Of a stretch of 64,000 bases of DNA, positions 9,382-19,189 are shown in pieces. Source of the stretch: Pseudomonas asuensis (GTDB taxonomy: Bacteria > Pseudomonadota > Gammaproteobacteria > Pseudomonadales > Pseudomonadaceae); assembly GCF_014646755.1 (NCBI RefSeq), contig NZ_BMNW01000005.1, positions 186,001-250,000 on the forward strand. Direction: 5' to 3'. The position numbers and the translations under genes were made by a program. The stretch's first letter is position 1; the number at the start of each line of letters is the position of its first letter. Under the pieces are notes generated by a model. The model saw only the letters and a program-made list of their open reading frames with translations, was not told the DNA's origin and did no database searches.

Positions 9382-10383
9382 ATGCATACACGTACACTTG
9401 GCAAGACCGGTCCTCAGGTATCCGCGCTGGGCCTTGGCTGTATGGGCATGTCGGACCTCTATGGCCCGGCTGACCGTAGCGAAAGCATTGCCACAATCCA
9501 CGCAGCGCTGGACGCCGGCATCAGCCTGCTTGATACCGGGGACTTCTACGGCATGGGCCATAACGAGCTGTTGATTGCCGAAGCGCTCAAGGGCCGCTGC
9601 CGGGAAGACGTGACGATCAGTGTAAAATTTGGTGCCTTGCGAGGGCCGGATGGTACCTGGATGGGGTATGACGGCCGACCGGAAGCCATCAAGAATTTTC
9701 TGGCATACACGCTCAAACGCCTGGATACGGACCATGTGGATATCTACCGCATTGCCCGCCTTGATCCGAACGTTCCGATTGAGGATACCGTAGGCGCCAT
9801 TGCCGACATGGTCAAAGCTGGCTATGTGCGTCATGTAGGTCTTTCCGAGGTGGGTGCTGATACGATCCGCAAGGCGGCTTCCGTTACTTCTATCTCTGAT
9901 TTGCAGATCGAATACTCGCTGATTTCCCGTGGAATCGAAGCCGAGATACTGCCCACGTGCCGCGAGCTGGGAATTGGCGTTACAGCCTACGGCGTTCTTT
10001 CGCGAGGCCTTATCAGTGGTCACTGGACCAAGGACCGCTCAGGTGAAAAGGATTTTCGAGCTATTAGCCCGCGTTTTCAGGGCACCAATCTAGAAGCCAA
10101 TCTCAAGCTGGCCGACACGCTCAAAGCTATAGCAGCGAGCAAGGGTATTACGGCGGCACAACTGGCCATTGCCTGGGTTCTGGCGCGTGGTGAGGAAATC
10201 GTCCCGCTGGTAGGTGCACGTACCCGAGAGCGTCTGGAAGAATCACTGGGCGCACTAAAGGTCACGCTGAGCGCAGAGGAACTGGTGGAAATTGAATATG
10301 CCATTCCTGCCAGCGCAGCCGCTGGCGAGCGTTATCCTGCGTCACAACTGGTTCATATGGACAGTGAAAAGCGGCGCGACTGA
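9382..10383 (+). CDS. Aldo/keto reductase lacking the usual catalytic His
   Basis: A 333-residue TIM-barrel NADPH-dependent aldehyde/ketone reductase of the YajO/AKR13-like group, starting with the family phrase [19 protein letters not shown]. Three of the four catalytic residues are visible: Asp51 (LLDTGDFYG), Tyr56 and Lys82 (SVKFG). At the fourth, normally His in a YYQHRVDP context, the sequence is IYRIARLDP, so position 125 is Ala. The rest of the fold and the cofactor region ([17 protein letters not shown]) are intact. Substrate is unknown; the gene is single. Confidence 0.88.
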   Translation: MHTRTLGKTGPQVSALGLGCMGMSDLYGPADRSESIATIHAALDAGISLLDTGDFYGMGHNELLIAEALKGRCREDVTISVKFGALRGPDGTWMGYDGRPEAIKNFLAYTLKRLDTDHVDIYRIARLDPNVPIEDTVGAIADMVKAGYVRHVGLSEVGADTIRKAASVTSISDLQIEYSLISRGIEAEILPTCRELGIGVTAYGVLSRGLISGHWTKDRSGEKDFRAISPRFQGTNLEANLKLADTLKAIAASKGITAAQLAIAWVLARGEEIVPLVGARTRERLEESLGALKVTLSAEELVEIEYAIPASAAAGERYPASQLVHMDSEKRRD

Positions 10384-10505
10384 GCGGCTCGCCTGATTCC
10401 CTTTATGAATGAACGGGTGAATTTTTGTCATTTGTAAGGCACGAACGTGACCCGCAGAATGACCTGATATAACAATAGCTAGGCCTATCTAAGGAGCGGT
10501 TTGCC

Positions 10506-11891
10506 ATGACGACGCAGGCTTTTGTCGATCCCGATGAGATCCGTGCCCGGTTCTCCCGCGCCATGTCTGACATGTACAAGGCTGAAGTGCCACTGTACGG
10601 GGCGTTGCTGGAACTGGTGGCCGATATCAATCAGCGTACGCTGGCAAACGATCCAGCGTTAGCAGAGCAACTGCGCCAGACGGGTGAAATCGAGCGGTTG
10701 GATCAGGAGCGCCATGGCGCGATCCGCGTCGGCACGGCGCAAGAGCTGGCTACGCTGCGCCGTCTGTTCGCAGTTATGGGCATGTATCCCGTGGGTTATT
10801 ACGACCTCTCCGAAGCGGGCGTGCCGGTGCACTCCACTGCGTTTCGTGCCATCCATGAGGCCTCCCTGCAAAAGAGCCCGTTTCGCGTTTTTACTTCCCT
10901 GCTCCGCCTGGAGCTGATTGAAGACGAAGCGCTCAGGCAAAAAGCAGCCGATATCCTGGCGCGGCGTATTATTTTTACTTCTCGGGCGCTGGAGCTGATT
11001 GCCCGTAGCGAGACGGACGGTGGACTGAGCGAAGAGGATGCCACTGCATTCATTTGTGAGGCTCTGGAAACCTTTCGCTGGCATGGCGAGGCCACTGTTA
11101 GCGCCGAGGTGTACCAGCAGTTGCATGATCAGCATCGCTTGATTGCCGATATCGTGGCGTTCAAGGGGCCGCATATCAACCATCTGACGCCTCGGACGCT
11201 GGATATAGACGCCATCCAGCAGAGCATGCCGTTACGCGGTATCACGCCCAAGGCTGTTATCGAAGGACCGCCGCCCCGTCGGTGCCCTGTTCTGCTTCGC
11301 CAGACCAGCTTCAAGGCATTGCAGGAGCACGTCAGCTTTATCGATGCGCAAGGTCATGCCGTTGCCGGTAGCCACACGGCTCGCTTTGGCGAGATCGAAC
11401 AACGTGGTGTGGCGCTAACACCCAAAGGCCGTGCGCTGTACGACAGATTGCTAAGCACCACCCGCACTCATGCACCCAGTGAAAGTAATGCTCAAGCTTA
11501 TATGCAGGCATTAAGTAATGTCTTTGCTGACTTGCCCGATGATTATGAGCTCCTGCGAAAGCAAGGCTTGGCCTACTTCCGCTACTTTGTGACTGCGCAA
11601 GGGCTTGCGGCTCGAAACGAGGCGCCTATGGATCTGGAAACCTTGATCAGTGCCGGCTATGTCGCTTATGAGCCACTGGTCTATGAAGACTTCCTGCCCG
11701 TTAGCGCAGCAGGCATTTTCCAGTCCAATCTGGGTGATCATACCCAGGCCTACTATGCGCAGGCATCCAGCAAGGACCGCTTCGAGCAGGATTTGGGCGC
11801 TTTGGTCCTGGATGAGCTAGCTCTCTACGCGGACACTCAGGCGCGCTCGCTCGACGTCTGCGCGGATCAATTGGGAATAACCCTTTTGTAA
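10506..11891 (+). CDS. hglS: 2-oxoadipate dioxygenase/decarboxylase (HglS, DUF1338)
   Basis: A 461-residue VOC-fold Fe(II) enzyme of the HglS/YdcJ family. In Pseudomonas putida HglS converts 2-oxoadipate to D-2-hydroxyglutarate, the last missing step of D-lysine catabolism. The metal and substrate residues align by number: His70 and Arg74 in ERHGAIR, His226 in INHLTPR, and a Glu near 296 in RFGEIEQRG. The hallmark MGMYPVGYYDLSEAGVPVHS spans 91-110. No other lysine-degradation gene is adjacent, so it is expressed on its own. Start ATG at 10506 has AAGGAG upstream. Confidence 0.9.
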   Translation: MTTQAFVDPDEIRARFSRAMSDMYKAEVPLYGALLELVADINQRTLANDPALAEQLRQTGEIERLDQERHGAIRVGTAQELATLRRLFAVMGMYPVGYYDLSEAGVPVHSTAFRAIHEASLQKSPFRVFTSLLRLELIEDEALRQKAADILARRIIFTSRALELIARSETDGGLSEEDATAFICEALETFRWHGEATVSAEVYQQLHDQHRLIADIVAFKGPHINHLTPRTLDIDAIQQSMPLRGITPKAVIEGPPPRRCPVLLRQTSFKALQEHVSFIDAQGHAVAGSHTARFGEIEQRGVALTPKGRALYDRLLSTTRTHAPSESNAQAYMQALSNVFADLPDDYELLRKQGLAYFRYFVTAQGLAARNEAPMDLETLISAGYVAYEPLVYEDFLPVSAAGIFQSNLGDHTQAYYAQASSKDRFEQDLGALVLDELALYADTQARSLDVCADQLGITLL

Positions 11892-12066
11892 GGTCAAATC
11901 AGCCAAGAGTGCTCCCATTATGAAATCGAGAGCCCTCTTGCTGCCGAACTAGAGCGGCTGCGGTATTACTGCTGTCCGTACAGCGCGTCCAGTCTAAAGA
12001 TATTTCATTTCTTTACCGATACAGAGCAAGTGAACCTTATTGCTTTCTCCCATCGGAGCGCTTCTC

Positions 12067-13698
12067 ATGTTGTCCAATTTAACAATCGGCAAAAAGCTGG
12101 GTGCAGGCTTTGGGCTGATCATCGCGATCATCTGTATCCTGGTGTATGTAGCTCGCCACGGCTTTTCCGAGGTGGATAACTCGGTCAAGTGGAACATTCA
12201 TACCTATCAGACCATTGATGGGGCTAATAATCTGTTGATTAGCCTAACTAACATCGAAACGGGTATGCGTGGATTTGCCTTAAGCGGTCAGGACGACTTT
12301 CTGGAACCCTATAACGCGGGAAAAACGGCGTTCGAGCAAACCTGGACGAAGCTTAAAAAGCTAACATCTGATAACCCGACCCAGCAAACTCGCCTAGATG
12401 ATCTCAAAACCACTCAGATGAAGTGGATGAACGAAGACATTGAGCGTTCCATACAGCTGCGGCGTGCTGTTGTACAAGGCTCCTCCTCCATGGACGATAT
12501 GGTGCAGCGTATTATTGATCGCCAGGATAAGGCAAAGATGGACAAGATGCGCCAGCTGATCGCCGACTTCAGCAACGACGAGTCGAAGCTGCTTGGCGTG
12601 CGTGCCGAGGCCATGCAATCTGCTGAGCAAAATGCTATCTGGACAATTATCGGCGGTGGAATCCTGGCTGCCGTAGCGGCTCTGGTCATTGCGTTCAGCC
12701 TGTCTACCTCCATCAAGCGCCGTCTGGATGATGCCATCAAGGTTGCCCAGGCTATTGCCGCTGGCCGTCTGGATACTCAGATCAGCAGCACTGGCGAAGA
12801 TGAAATTGGCAGCCTGCTCAAGGCTTTCAACGCCATGCAGCAGCGCCTGCGGGAAATGATTTCCGAGATCAAGGGTGGTGCCGAGCATCTTCTGACAGCC
12901 GCTCACGATATCTCCAATACTTCAGAGCAGCTAGCAGTAGCCGCACGGGATCAATCGAGTTCGGCATCTTCCATGGCCGCTACCGTGGAAGAACTCACCG
13001 TCAGCATCAGCCACGTTTCGACCAGTGCGAACGAGGCCCATGCCATCTCTACTGACTCCGGCAAGCGTTCCATTGAAGGTGGCAACGTCATCCGTCGCAC
13101 CCTGGAAAGCATGACGCAAATTGCGGGTACCGTGCAAAGCTCGGCTGAGCAGATCTCCGAATTGGGCCGTCATGCCGATCAGATTACATCCATCGTGAAC
13201 GTGATCAGTGAAATTGCCGAGCAAACCAACCTGTTGGCCTTGAACGCCGCGATCGAGGCTGCCCGTGCCGGCGACCAGGGTCGTGGCTTTGCGGTGGTGG
13301 CTGATGAAGTCCGCCTGCTGGCGCAGCGCACTGGCAAGTCCACCCAGGAAATCGCCGACATGATCAAAAAGATCCAGGCGAGCACCCAGGATGTTGTTGG
13401 CAGCATGAACGTTGGCGTGACTCAGGTGAACCAAGGCGTAGAGCTGGCTCACTCTGCTAGCGAAGCCATTGACGAGATTCGTAACGGCTCGGATCGCATC
13501 ATCTCCGTGGTCAACCAGATTTCCCTGGCACTTCGTGAGCAATCTGTTGCCAGTCAGGACGTAGCGCGCAGCGTAGAGCGCATTGCACAGATGGCGGAGA
13601 CCAATAGCAACTCCATTGAAGGCGCCTCGCGTAATGCTTCAAGCATTCAGCACTTGGCTCAGTCGCTGGACAAGCAGGTCGCGCAGTTCCGTCTGTAA
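12067..13698 (+). CDS. Methyl-accepting chemotaxis protein with CHASE3-type sensor
   Basis: A 543-residue transmembrane chemoreceptor. The start at 12067 is preferred over 12040 because GGAG lies upstream and LTIGKKLGAGFG is the normal N-terminus. Order: membrane span ~8-28; periplasmic CHASE3-like four-helix region with IETGMRGFALSGQDDFLEPY; second span ~190-210; HAMP; then the long signalling coiled coil with the hairpin tip [32 protein letters not shown] region. It should control CheA activity; ligand unknown. A strong terminator follows at 13712. Confidence 0.92.
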   Translation: MLSNLTIGKKLGAGFGLIIAIICILVYVARHGFSEVDNSVKWNIHTYQTIDGANNLLISLTNIETGMRGFALSGQDDFLEPYNAGKTAFEQTWTKLKKLTSDNPTQQTRLDDLKTTQMKWMNEDIERSIQLRRAVVQGSSSMDDMVQRIIDRQDKAKMDKMRQLIADFSNDESKLLGVRAEAMQSAEQNAIWTIIGGGILAAVAALVIAFSLSTSIKRRLDDAIKVAQAIAAGRLDTQISSTGEDEIGSLLKAFNAMQQRLREMISEIKGGAEHLLTAAHDISNTSEQLAVAARDQSSSASSMAATVEELTVSISHVSTSANEAHAISTDSGKRSIEGGNVIRRTLESMTQIAGTVQSSAEQISELGRHADQITSIVNVISEIAEQTNLLALNAAIEAARAGDQGRGFAVVADEVRLLAQRTGKSTQEIADMIKKIQASTQDVVGSMNVGVTQVNQGVELAHSASEAIDEIRNGSDRIISVVNQISLALREQSVASQDVARSVERIAQMAETNSNSIEGASRNASSIQHLAQSLDKQVAQFRL

Positions 13699-13711
13699 AT
13701 CTTGCGCACCG

Positions 13712-13738
13712 AAAAGCCCACCTTCTGGTGGGCTTTTT
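13712..13738 (+). terminator. Rho-independent terminator of the chemoreceptor gene
   Basis: The inverted repeat AAAAGCCCACC / GGTGGGCTTTT with a 5-nt loop is followed by TTTTTC. It lies 14 bp after the stop codon. Confidence 0.9.
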
Positions 13739-13832
13739 CTTGGGTGCGTCAATAACGCCCAATGAATTTCACTACGCTTTATCCCGCACTGCGCTTAGAA
13801 TGCGCGCCCTGCTTCAAAAGCAGGTTGACGTC

Positions 13833-13865
13833 ATGGGTTCCCTCACCCCATTCCACCAAAAAGGA
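13833..13865 (+). promoter_or_regulatory. Probable preQ1-I riboswitch
   Basis: The leader of yhhQ matches the minimal preQ1 class-I pseudoknot. P1 is ATGGG (13833-13837) with CCCAT (13847-13851). The loop TTCCCTCAC has the expected UUC after the G-run and places C13846 where preQ1 is read. A C/A-rich tail (CCACCAAAA) follows, then AGG (13862-13864), which can pair with CCT of the loop (13841-13843) as P2 and is also the Shine-Dalgarno, 7 nt before the ATG. Ligand binding would hide the ribosome-binding site. The match is by structure and by eye, not by covariance-model score. Confidence 0.7.
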
Positions 13866-13871
13866 TGCATT

Positions 13872-14510
13872 ATGCAACTGACCTCTTCCGTCAGGCGCTC
13901 GGCACTGGCCGGCCTGATTGGCTTTCACATTCTTATCATTATCGCGAGCAACTACCTCGTTCAACTGCCGCTCAACCTGTTTGGCTGGCACACGACCTGG
14001 GGCGCGTTCAGCTTTCCGTTCATCTTTCTGGCAACCGATCTGACGGTCCGCATTCTCGGTAAAGGCCCGGCGCGCCAAGTCATTGCCCGCGTGATGATAC
14101 CGGCGCTGATCGTCTCCTATATTCTTTCCGTACTGTTCCAGGAAGGCGCATTCCGTGGCATGGAAGCACTGGCACAGTTCAATATGTTTGTACTGCGTAT
14201 CTCGCTGGCAAGTTTTTTTGCCTATGTGCTGGGCCAGTTGGTGGATATCCATGTCTTTGATCGCCTGCGTCAGCTGCGCCAGTGGTGGATAGCGCCCACA
14301 GCCTCGACGATACTGGGTAATCTGCTCGACACGTTTGCCTTTTTCTCCATTGCTTTTTGGCACAGCGACAACCCATTCATGGCCGAGCACTGGGTCGAGA
14401 TCGCCTGGGTCGACTATACCGTGAAGCTTAGCGTTAGCCTGCTCCTGTTCCTGCCGCTGTACGGTGTATTGCTAAGCGCTATTGAACGCATGCTACTGCG
14501 TCGCGCCTGA
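13872..14510 (+). CDS. yhhQ: Queuosine-precursor transporter YhhQ
   Basis: A 212-residue inner-membrane protein of the YhhQ/DUF165 (VUT) family with about six spans. YhhQ proteins import 7-cyano- or 7-aminomethyl-7-deazaguanine for tRNA queuosine synthesis. Family landmarks are the FPFIFLATDLTVRILGK segment near residue 46, the YVLGQLVDIHVFDRLRQ segment and the TILGNLLDTFAFFSIAF span. The start at 13872 has AAGGATGC upstream, part of the putative preQ1 riboswitch; the longer frame from 13728 runs through the preceding terminator and is not used. Confidence 0.92.
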   Translation: MQLTSSVRRSALAGLIGFHILIIIASNYLVQLPLNLFGWHTTWGAFSFPFIFLATDLTVRILGKGPARQVIARVMIPALIVSYILSVLFQEGAFRGMEALAQFNMFVLRISLASFFAYVLGQLVDIHVFDRLRQLRQWWIAPTASTILGNLLDTFAFFSIAFWHSDNPFMAEHWVEIAWVDYTVKLSVSLLLFLPLYGVLLSAIERMLLRRA

Positions 14511-14533
14511 CAGCATTCTTCTAGACATGTATC

Positions 14534-14558
14534 CACCTGCCGGGCAAGGCGGCAGGTG
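14534..14558 (+). terminator. Hairpin after yhhQ
   Basis: An 8-bp inverted repeat (CACCTGCC / GGCAGGTG) lies 24 bp past the yhhQ stop codon. It lacks a T-tract, so it may be a processing or stability element instead of a true terminator. Confidence 0.4.
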
Positions 14559-14783
14559 ATGCAAGGTCTGGAAATACCCTGAAAAAGCATTCCAGGTCTG
14601 GATCGCTAGCTTTGTGCGGTGTTTTACAGTTTCCGAAACAGAATCGAACTGTTCTCCTGCGCAAACATCTCTTACCCTCAGCCGTTGCGTTGAGGGTTAT
14701 TCAGGACTGGCCTGTGTAATCCAACAGAGCATCGGACCCATTGCCCCAGCGCTTGACGACACTTTAGTCACATAGGTTCATGT

Positions 14784-16403
14784 ATGCACCGCAGAGATCT
14801 TCTGAAAGCTTCACTGGCCTTTGCCGCGTATACCGGTCTTCCTACTACGACCGTATTCGCTGCTCAATCCCTGTCTGGTTCTTCCAGCCAGGACGTAGAA
14901 CCCTTCGAGTTCGATTTGCTGAAAGCTCAGGCCAAACAAATGGCCGCCAGTGCCTATGTGGATACGTCCCAGCAGCTGCCGCCCACGCTGGCAAAAATGA
15001 CGCCACAGCAATTCAATGCCATCCAATACGATGCTGATGAGTCGCTTTGGCATGACCTCAAGGGCCAGCTGGACGTCCAGTTTTTCCATGTCGGCATGGG
15101 CTTCAAGCAGCCGGTCCGCATGTACAGTGTCGACCCCGTGAAAAAGCAGGCCACGGAAATTCATTTCCGGCCAGAGATGTTCAAGTACGAGAACAGCGGC
15201 GTCGATAAGTCACAACTCAAGGGCGACCTGGGCTTTGCAGGTTTCAAGGTGTTCAAGTCTCCTGAGCTGACGCAGCACGATATCGTCTCATTCCTGGGCG
15301 CAAGCTACTTCCGCGCCGTGGATGACACCAAGCAGTACGGCCTGTCAGCCCGTGGCCTTGCCATCAATAACTTCTCGGACACCGTGGAGGAGTTTCCAAA
15401 CTTCACCAAGTTCTGGTTTGAGACGCCTGAGCCGCACAGCACGCGCTTCGTCGTTTATGCCTTGCTCGACTCCCCGAGCGCGACCGGTGCGTATCGCTTC
15501 GACATCGACTGCCGTGCTACGCAGGTAGTGATGGCAATCGATGCCAATGTCTATGCCCGAAAAGAAATCAAACAGTTGGGTATTGCTCCCATGACGAGCA
15601 TGTTCAGCTGTGGCACCCATGAACGCCGCATGTGCGACACCATTCACCCACAAATCCACGACTCCGATCGCCTCTACATGTGGCGCGGTAATGGAGAATG
15701 GGTGTGCCGTCCGCTGAATAACCCCGCCAAGCTTCAGTTCAATGCGTTCGAAGACAAAAATCCCAAGGGTTTTGGCCTCGTGCAGAGCGATCATGAATTT
15801 TCCAGCTATCAGGATACAGTGGACTGGTACAGCCGCCGTCCAAGCCTGTGGGTTGAGCCGACGACGGAATGGGGTGAAGGCAGCATTGATCTGCTCGAGA
15901 TCGCGACCACTGGCGAGACGCTGGATAACATCGTGGCCTGCTGGAATCCCAAGGTACCAGTCACAGCCGGCAAAGAGCTGCGTTATGGTTACAAGCTCTA
16001 CTGGAGCGCTCTGCCACCGGTTAGAACACCGCTGGCGCAGGTCCATGCGACGCGCTCCGGCATGGGCGGCTTCGTAGAGGGCTGGGCACCGGGCGAGCAC
16101 TACCCAGACGTCTGGGCACGCCGATTTGCGGTGGACTTCGTGGGCGGCGGTCTTGATACCCTTCCCCAAGGCACTGGGATCGAGCCCGTCGTCAAGGTAT
16201 CGAGCGGTGAGCTGAAGGACTTCCACGTCCTTTGGATACCGGATATCAAAGGCTATCGTGTCATTTTCGACTGGTACCCCACCAGCGACAGCGTAGACCC
16301 GATAGACATGCGCCTGTTCATCCGCACCAACGACCGAACGCTCAGCGAAACCTGGCTGTATCAGTACTTCCCGCCAGCACCTGATCGCCGTCGTTACCCT
16401 TGA
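14784..16403 (+). CDS. opgD: Periplasmic glucan biosynthesis protein OpgD
   Basis: A 539-residue periplasmic protein of the OpgG/OpgD family that shapes the backbone of osmoregulated periplasmic glucans. The N-terminus [18 protein letters not shown] carries a twin-arginine export signal, as is usual for OpgD and unlike OpgG. The body begins with [20 protein letters not shown], then [11 protein letters not shown] and [14 protein letters not shown], all family landmarks, and ends in the beta-sandwich domain. It is monocistronic: a 270-bp leader with a small hairpin (near 14675-14699) precedes it and a long bidirectional terminator follows. Confidence 0.95.
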   Translation: MHRRDLLKASLAFAAYTGLPTTTVFAAQSLSGSSSQDVEPFEFDLLKAQAKQMAASAYVDTSQQLPPTLAKMTPQQFNAIQYDADESLWHDLKGQLDVQFFHVGMGFKQPVRMYSVDPVKKQATEIHFRPEMFKYENSGVDKSQLKGDLGFAGFKVFKSPELTQHDIVSFLGASYFRAVDDTKQYGLSARGLAINNFSDTVEEFPNFTKFWFETPEPHSTRFVVYALLDSPSATGAYRFDIDCRATQVVMAIDANVYARKEIKQLGIAPMTSMFSCGTHERRMCDTIHPQIHDSDRLYMWRGNGEWVCRPLNNPAKLQFNAFEDKNPKGFGLVQSDHEFSSYQDTVDWYSRRPSLWVEPTTEWGEGSIDLLEIATTGETLDNIVACWNPKVPVTAGKELRYGYKLYWSALPPVRTPLAQVHATRSGMGGFVEGWAPGEHYPDVWARRFAVDFVGGGLDTLPQGTGIEPVVKVSSGELKDFHVLWIPDIKGYRVIFDWYPTSDSVDPIDMRLFIRTNDRTLSETWLYQYFPPAPDRRRYP

Positions 16404-16416
16404 TCTATAGGGATAG

Positions 16417-16456
16417 CGCAATAAAAAGCGGCTCCTGTGAGCCGCTTTTTATTGCG
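16417..16456. terminator. Bidirectional terminator, 18-bp perfect stem
   Basis: The perfect 18-bp inverted repeat running from CGCAATAAAAAGCGGCTC to its complement, with loop CTGT, has an A-tract on one arm and a T-tract on the other. It serves opgD on the plus strand and the convergent chemoreceptor gene on the minus strand. Confidence 0.9.
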
Positions 16457-16488
16457 TGAAAAGAAGTTTCAGCCGGTAGGCAACTGAG

Positions 16489-18108
16489 TTACAGAACGAA
16501 CCGGCGAATCATGCCATTGAGGTCGGTCGCCAGACGCGACAGCTCTTGGCTGGCCACACCAGTCTGATCGGCACCCGAGGCAGTCTGTTGGGACAAATCA
16601 CGAATACGCACCAGATTACGATCAACCTCACGAGCGACTTGCGCCTGCTCTTCAGCGGCTGTTGCGATCACCAGGTTACGCTCATTGATACCCACAACGG
16701 CGCGAGTAATGCTTTGCAGAGCCTGTTCAGCGGCGCTGGCCTTGTCCATGGTCGCACCCGCCTGCTCGGCGCTGCGTTGTAAAACGTTTACGGTTTCATG
16801 TGTTCCTGTTTGAATCTGGCCAATCATGGTTTCGATTTCGCGGGTGGATTCCCCGGTACGATGAGCCAGGGCACGTACTTCATCCGCCACGACCGCAAAA
16901 CCACGACCGGCATCTCCCGCACGCGCGGCTTCGATGGCCGCGTTAAGTGCCAGCAGGTTGGTCTGCTCGGCCACAGCGCGAATAACATCGAGGACTTTGC
17001 TGATGTTTTGTGTTTGCGCAGCCAGAGCTTCGGCTCGTTGCGAAGCCCCCAGGACATTGCTCGCCATGTATTGGATCGATTGAATGGTTTCGCTGAGCTG
17101 AGCCTGGCCTTGTTCGGCAGTACGGGTAGACGCCTTGGATTCCTCCGAGGTGGCTACCGCATTGGAGGCAACCTCATCCACCGCAGCACTCATCTCGGTG
17201 ACGGCCGTCGCCGCCAGATCCAGCTCACTGTTCTGCTGCTGAATATCCCGCTTGCTTTCATGGGTGATATGACTCATTTGCTCTGCGGCGGCCGCAAGCT
17301 GGTTGGCAGAGCCTTCAATTTCACCCAACGTAGTACGCAGATTCTGCTGCATGAGGCTTAAAGACTGAAGCAACTGGGCGGCCTCATCTATGCCTTGGGT
17401 ATCAATACGGCCACTCAGATCGTTCCTGGCAATCTGTTGAGCCACACTGACAGCTGACTGAATCGGCGAGATGATACTGCGGCTGAATAACCAGGCAAGC
17501 AGTGCACCCAACAGAACGGCCACACTGATAGCCGCAATGGCAACGGTACGCGCCTGAGTATATGTGCTGCTGGCAGCATCTCCGGCTTTTTGAGCCTCTT
17601 CTTTATTGTGGTTCGCCAGTGTTTCAATTTGCGCGTTAATAACATCTGCATAAGAAGCCACACTACGCAATGTCTTCAGTGCTTCTTCGGTTTTTTGCTC
17701 GTCCATCAGGGAAATAATTCTAGATACAGCTCCCTTATATACCTGATAGGTCTCACCCAGCGTTTTCATTGCCTCTATTTCTTCTGGCGTGTTGGCATCC
17801 TTGTTATAAGCCGCCATGACTCTCTCGATCTGAGCAGTTATTTTTGAAAACCGCTCCTTATAGGTAGCGCGCTCCTCCGGCGAGTTGTATGCATAAAGCT
17901 GCAACGCATTAATTCGCAGACGTGCAAGAGCAATGCCTAGCTCATCACCCAAGGCCAAACTGGGCAGTGCTTCATGTTGAATAACTTGGCTAGACTTTCT
18001 GATATCCGCCATCTGCGACAGGCAAAAAATGCCAAGACCAAGCAGCAGGGCAATAATAAGACTAAAACATAACGCCGTCCGCTGTGCGGTTTTTATACGT
18101 CTTAACAT
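16489..18108 (-). CDS. Methyl-accepting chemotaxis protein (4HB type)
   Basis: A 539-residue chemoreceptor. It has a first span at ~13-33 ([20 protein letters not shown]), a ~155-residue periplasmic helical region resembling the four-helix-bundle 4HB_MCP domain ([19 protein letters not shown] and following), a second span ~190-210, HAMP, and the signalling domain with [20 protein letters not shown]. Its signalling half and C-terminal tail ([18 protein letters not shown]) closely resemble those of the receptor at 53958, so the two are paralogues differing in the sensor. The ligand is unknown. Confidence 0.92.
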   Translation of the reverse strand: MLRRIKTAQRTALCFSLIIALLLGLGIFCLSQMADIRKSSQVIQHEALPSLALGDELGIALARLRINALQLYAYNSPEERATYKERFSKITAQIERVMAAYNKDANTPEEIEAMKTLGETYQVYKGAVSRIISLMDEQKTEEALKTLRSVASYADVINAQIETLANHNKEEAQKAGDAASSTYTQARTVAIAAISVAVLLGALLAWLFSRSIISPIQSAVSVAQQIARNDLSGRIDTQGIDEAAQLLQSLSLMQQNLRTTLGEIEGSANQLAAAAEQMSHITHESKRDIQQQNSELDLAATAVTEMSAAVDEVASNAVATSEESKASTRTAEQGQAQLSETIQSIQYMASNVLGASQRAEALAAQTQNISKVLDVIRAVAEQTNLLALNAAIEAARAGDAGRGFAVVADEVRALAHRTGESTREIETMIGQIQTGTHETVNVLQRSAEQAGATMDKASAAEQALQSITRAVVGINERNLVIATAAEEQAQVAREVDRNLVRIRDLSQQTASGADQTGVASQELSRLATDLNGMIRRFVL

Positions 18109-18156
18109 ATTTAAGTCCTTTGCCTAAAAAGGCAGACTACAGGGCTATAAAAGCGC

Positions 18157-18174
18157 GGACTGCCCAGTCCGCAG
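18157..18174 (-). promoter_or_regulatory. Hairpin in the leader of the 4HB chemoreceptor gene
   Basis: A compact inverted repeat (GCGGACTG / CAGTCCGC, 2-nt centre) lies about 50 bp upstream of the start codon in an otherwise AT-rich 240-bp intergenic stretch. It could be a leader hairpin or a protein-binding palindrome; nothing decides between these. Confidence 0.35.
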
Positions 18175-18346
18175 GAGGGGATTTCGGTATATAAACTATC
18201 GGCCAAACAACAAGAAGCATGAATACATTTTAAATATCGAAGGTTAACAAAAAGTTTATTAACAGCCGCTAAGTTAAGTTAATATCAAGACAACTTCATA
18301 ACATGTCTGCTTATAATTAGATAACTACTGTTTATTAGCCTTCATC

Positions 18347-18850
18347 ATGCTCATCGAACGCCTTCATCCACACCATGCGCTTAGTTACCGTCATTTAATG
18401 TTTGAAGCATATGAGCTGCATCCAGAGTCTTTTACATCCAGCGTGTCTGAGCGCAAGGCTTTGCCAATGGCTTGGTGGGAGTCCCGTCTTGAAAAGGATG
18501 CGGTGTTCGGGGCATGGGACAACAATGAACTGATTGGTGTGGTCGGCCTGTCCTTCGAGTCTTGCGAAAAGATCCGACATAAAGCCACCTTGTTTGGCCT
18601 ATACATTCTGCCGCGCCTTAGGTATCACGGTATCGGCTTGCGTCTGATCTAGACAGTCCTAAGCCATGCACGGGGCTGCGAGCATATCCGCCTGGTACAG
18701 CTCACCGTCACGGAAGGTAATCGCACTGCGCAACGCCTGTATGAGCGTTGCGGCTTTGAGGTGTTTGGCATAGAGCCTATGGCTGTAGCCGTTGGCGCTA
18801 CCTTCATGGCCAAGGTTCACATGTGGCAGAGAATCAATTCCATAGCCTGA
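18347..18850 (+). pseudogene. GNAT acetyltransferase interrupted by an in-frame amber codon
   Basis: The frame opens at ATG 18347, encodes 101 residues of a GNAT N-acetyltransferase ending RYHGIGLRLI, meets TAG at 18650-18652, and then continues in the same frame for 65 codons (TVLSHARGCEHIRLVQLTVT..., AQRLYERCGFEVFG, AVAVGATFMAKVHMW) to TGA at 18848. The continuation carries the family motifs that normally follow (acetyl-CoA loop, then QRLYERCGF), so one substitution of a CAG or GAG codon is the simplest explanation. The truncated product would lack half the fold. A sequencing error or readthrough is the alternative. Confidence 0.8.
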
Positions 18851-18870
18851 AGCTGCACTTTTCGTCACCA

Positions 18871-19125
18871 GTGATGAACCCTGCGGACAATCTGTCCGCA
18901 TTACACAATCGATGCCCTCACAACCAAATTCATCAGCCGGTCGCCACTGCTGATGGCTGGGCCAATGCGCCAGCAGCGAGTTCTCTTGATGATCTCCTGG
19001 CGCCACTTATGGAGGCACACGGACCTTACGATCAGGACCAGAACGCTTATGGGATCAAGAGCCTGGTACAGACGAACGTTCTGCTGCCGCGCCTTATAAC
19101 TAAAGGGCTTCTGCTGGAGCGCTGA
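18871..19125 (+). CDS. Hypothetical protein, doubtful
   Basis: An 84-residue frame starting MNPADNLSALHNRCPHNQIH that immediately follows the broken acetyltransferase gene and ends before a good terminator. The C-terminal half (LLAPLMEAHGPYDQDQNAYG onward) has protein-like composition, but there is no clear ribosome-binding site and I recognise no family. It could be a real small gene, or the tail of a decayed one. Confidence 0.3.
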   Translation: MMNPADNLSALHNRCPHNQIHQPVATADGWANAPAASSLDDLLAPLMEAHGPYDQDQNAYGIKSLVQTNVLLPRLITKGLLLER

Positions 19126-19148
19126 AACGGGAAGAAGTTATAAAATCA

Positions 19149-19179
19149 GGCCCGCCTGCGATGCCAAGCGGGCCGTTTT
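19149..19179 (+). terminator. Rho-independent terminator
   Basis: The inverted repeat GGCCCGC / GCGGGCC with a 12-nt loop is followed by GTTTTGG. It lies between the small plus-strand frame and the convergent flavoprotein gene. Confidence 0.65.
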
Positions 19180-19189
19180 GGCTAAAGAC

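Noticed and set aside
15345-16421. A 358-codon open frame on the minus strand across opgD
   Set aside because: It lies entirely antisense to an unambiguous opgD, has no recognisable domain, and is a GC-rich shadow frame.
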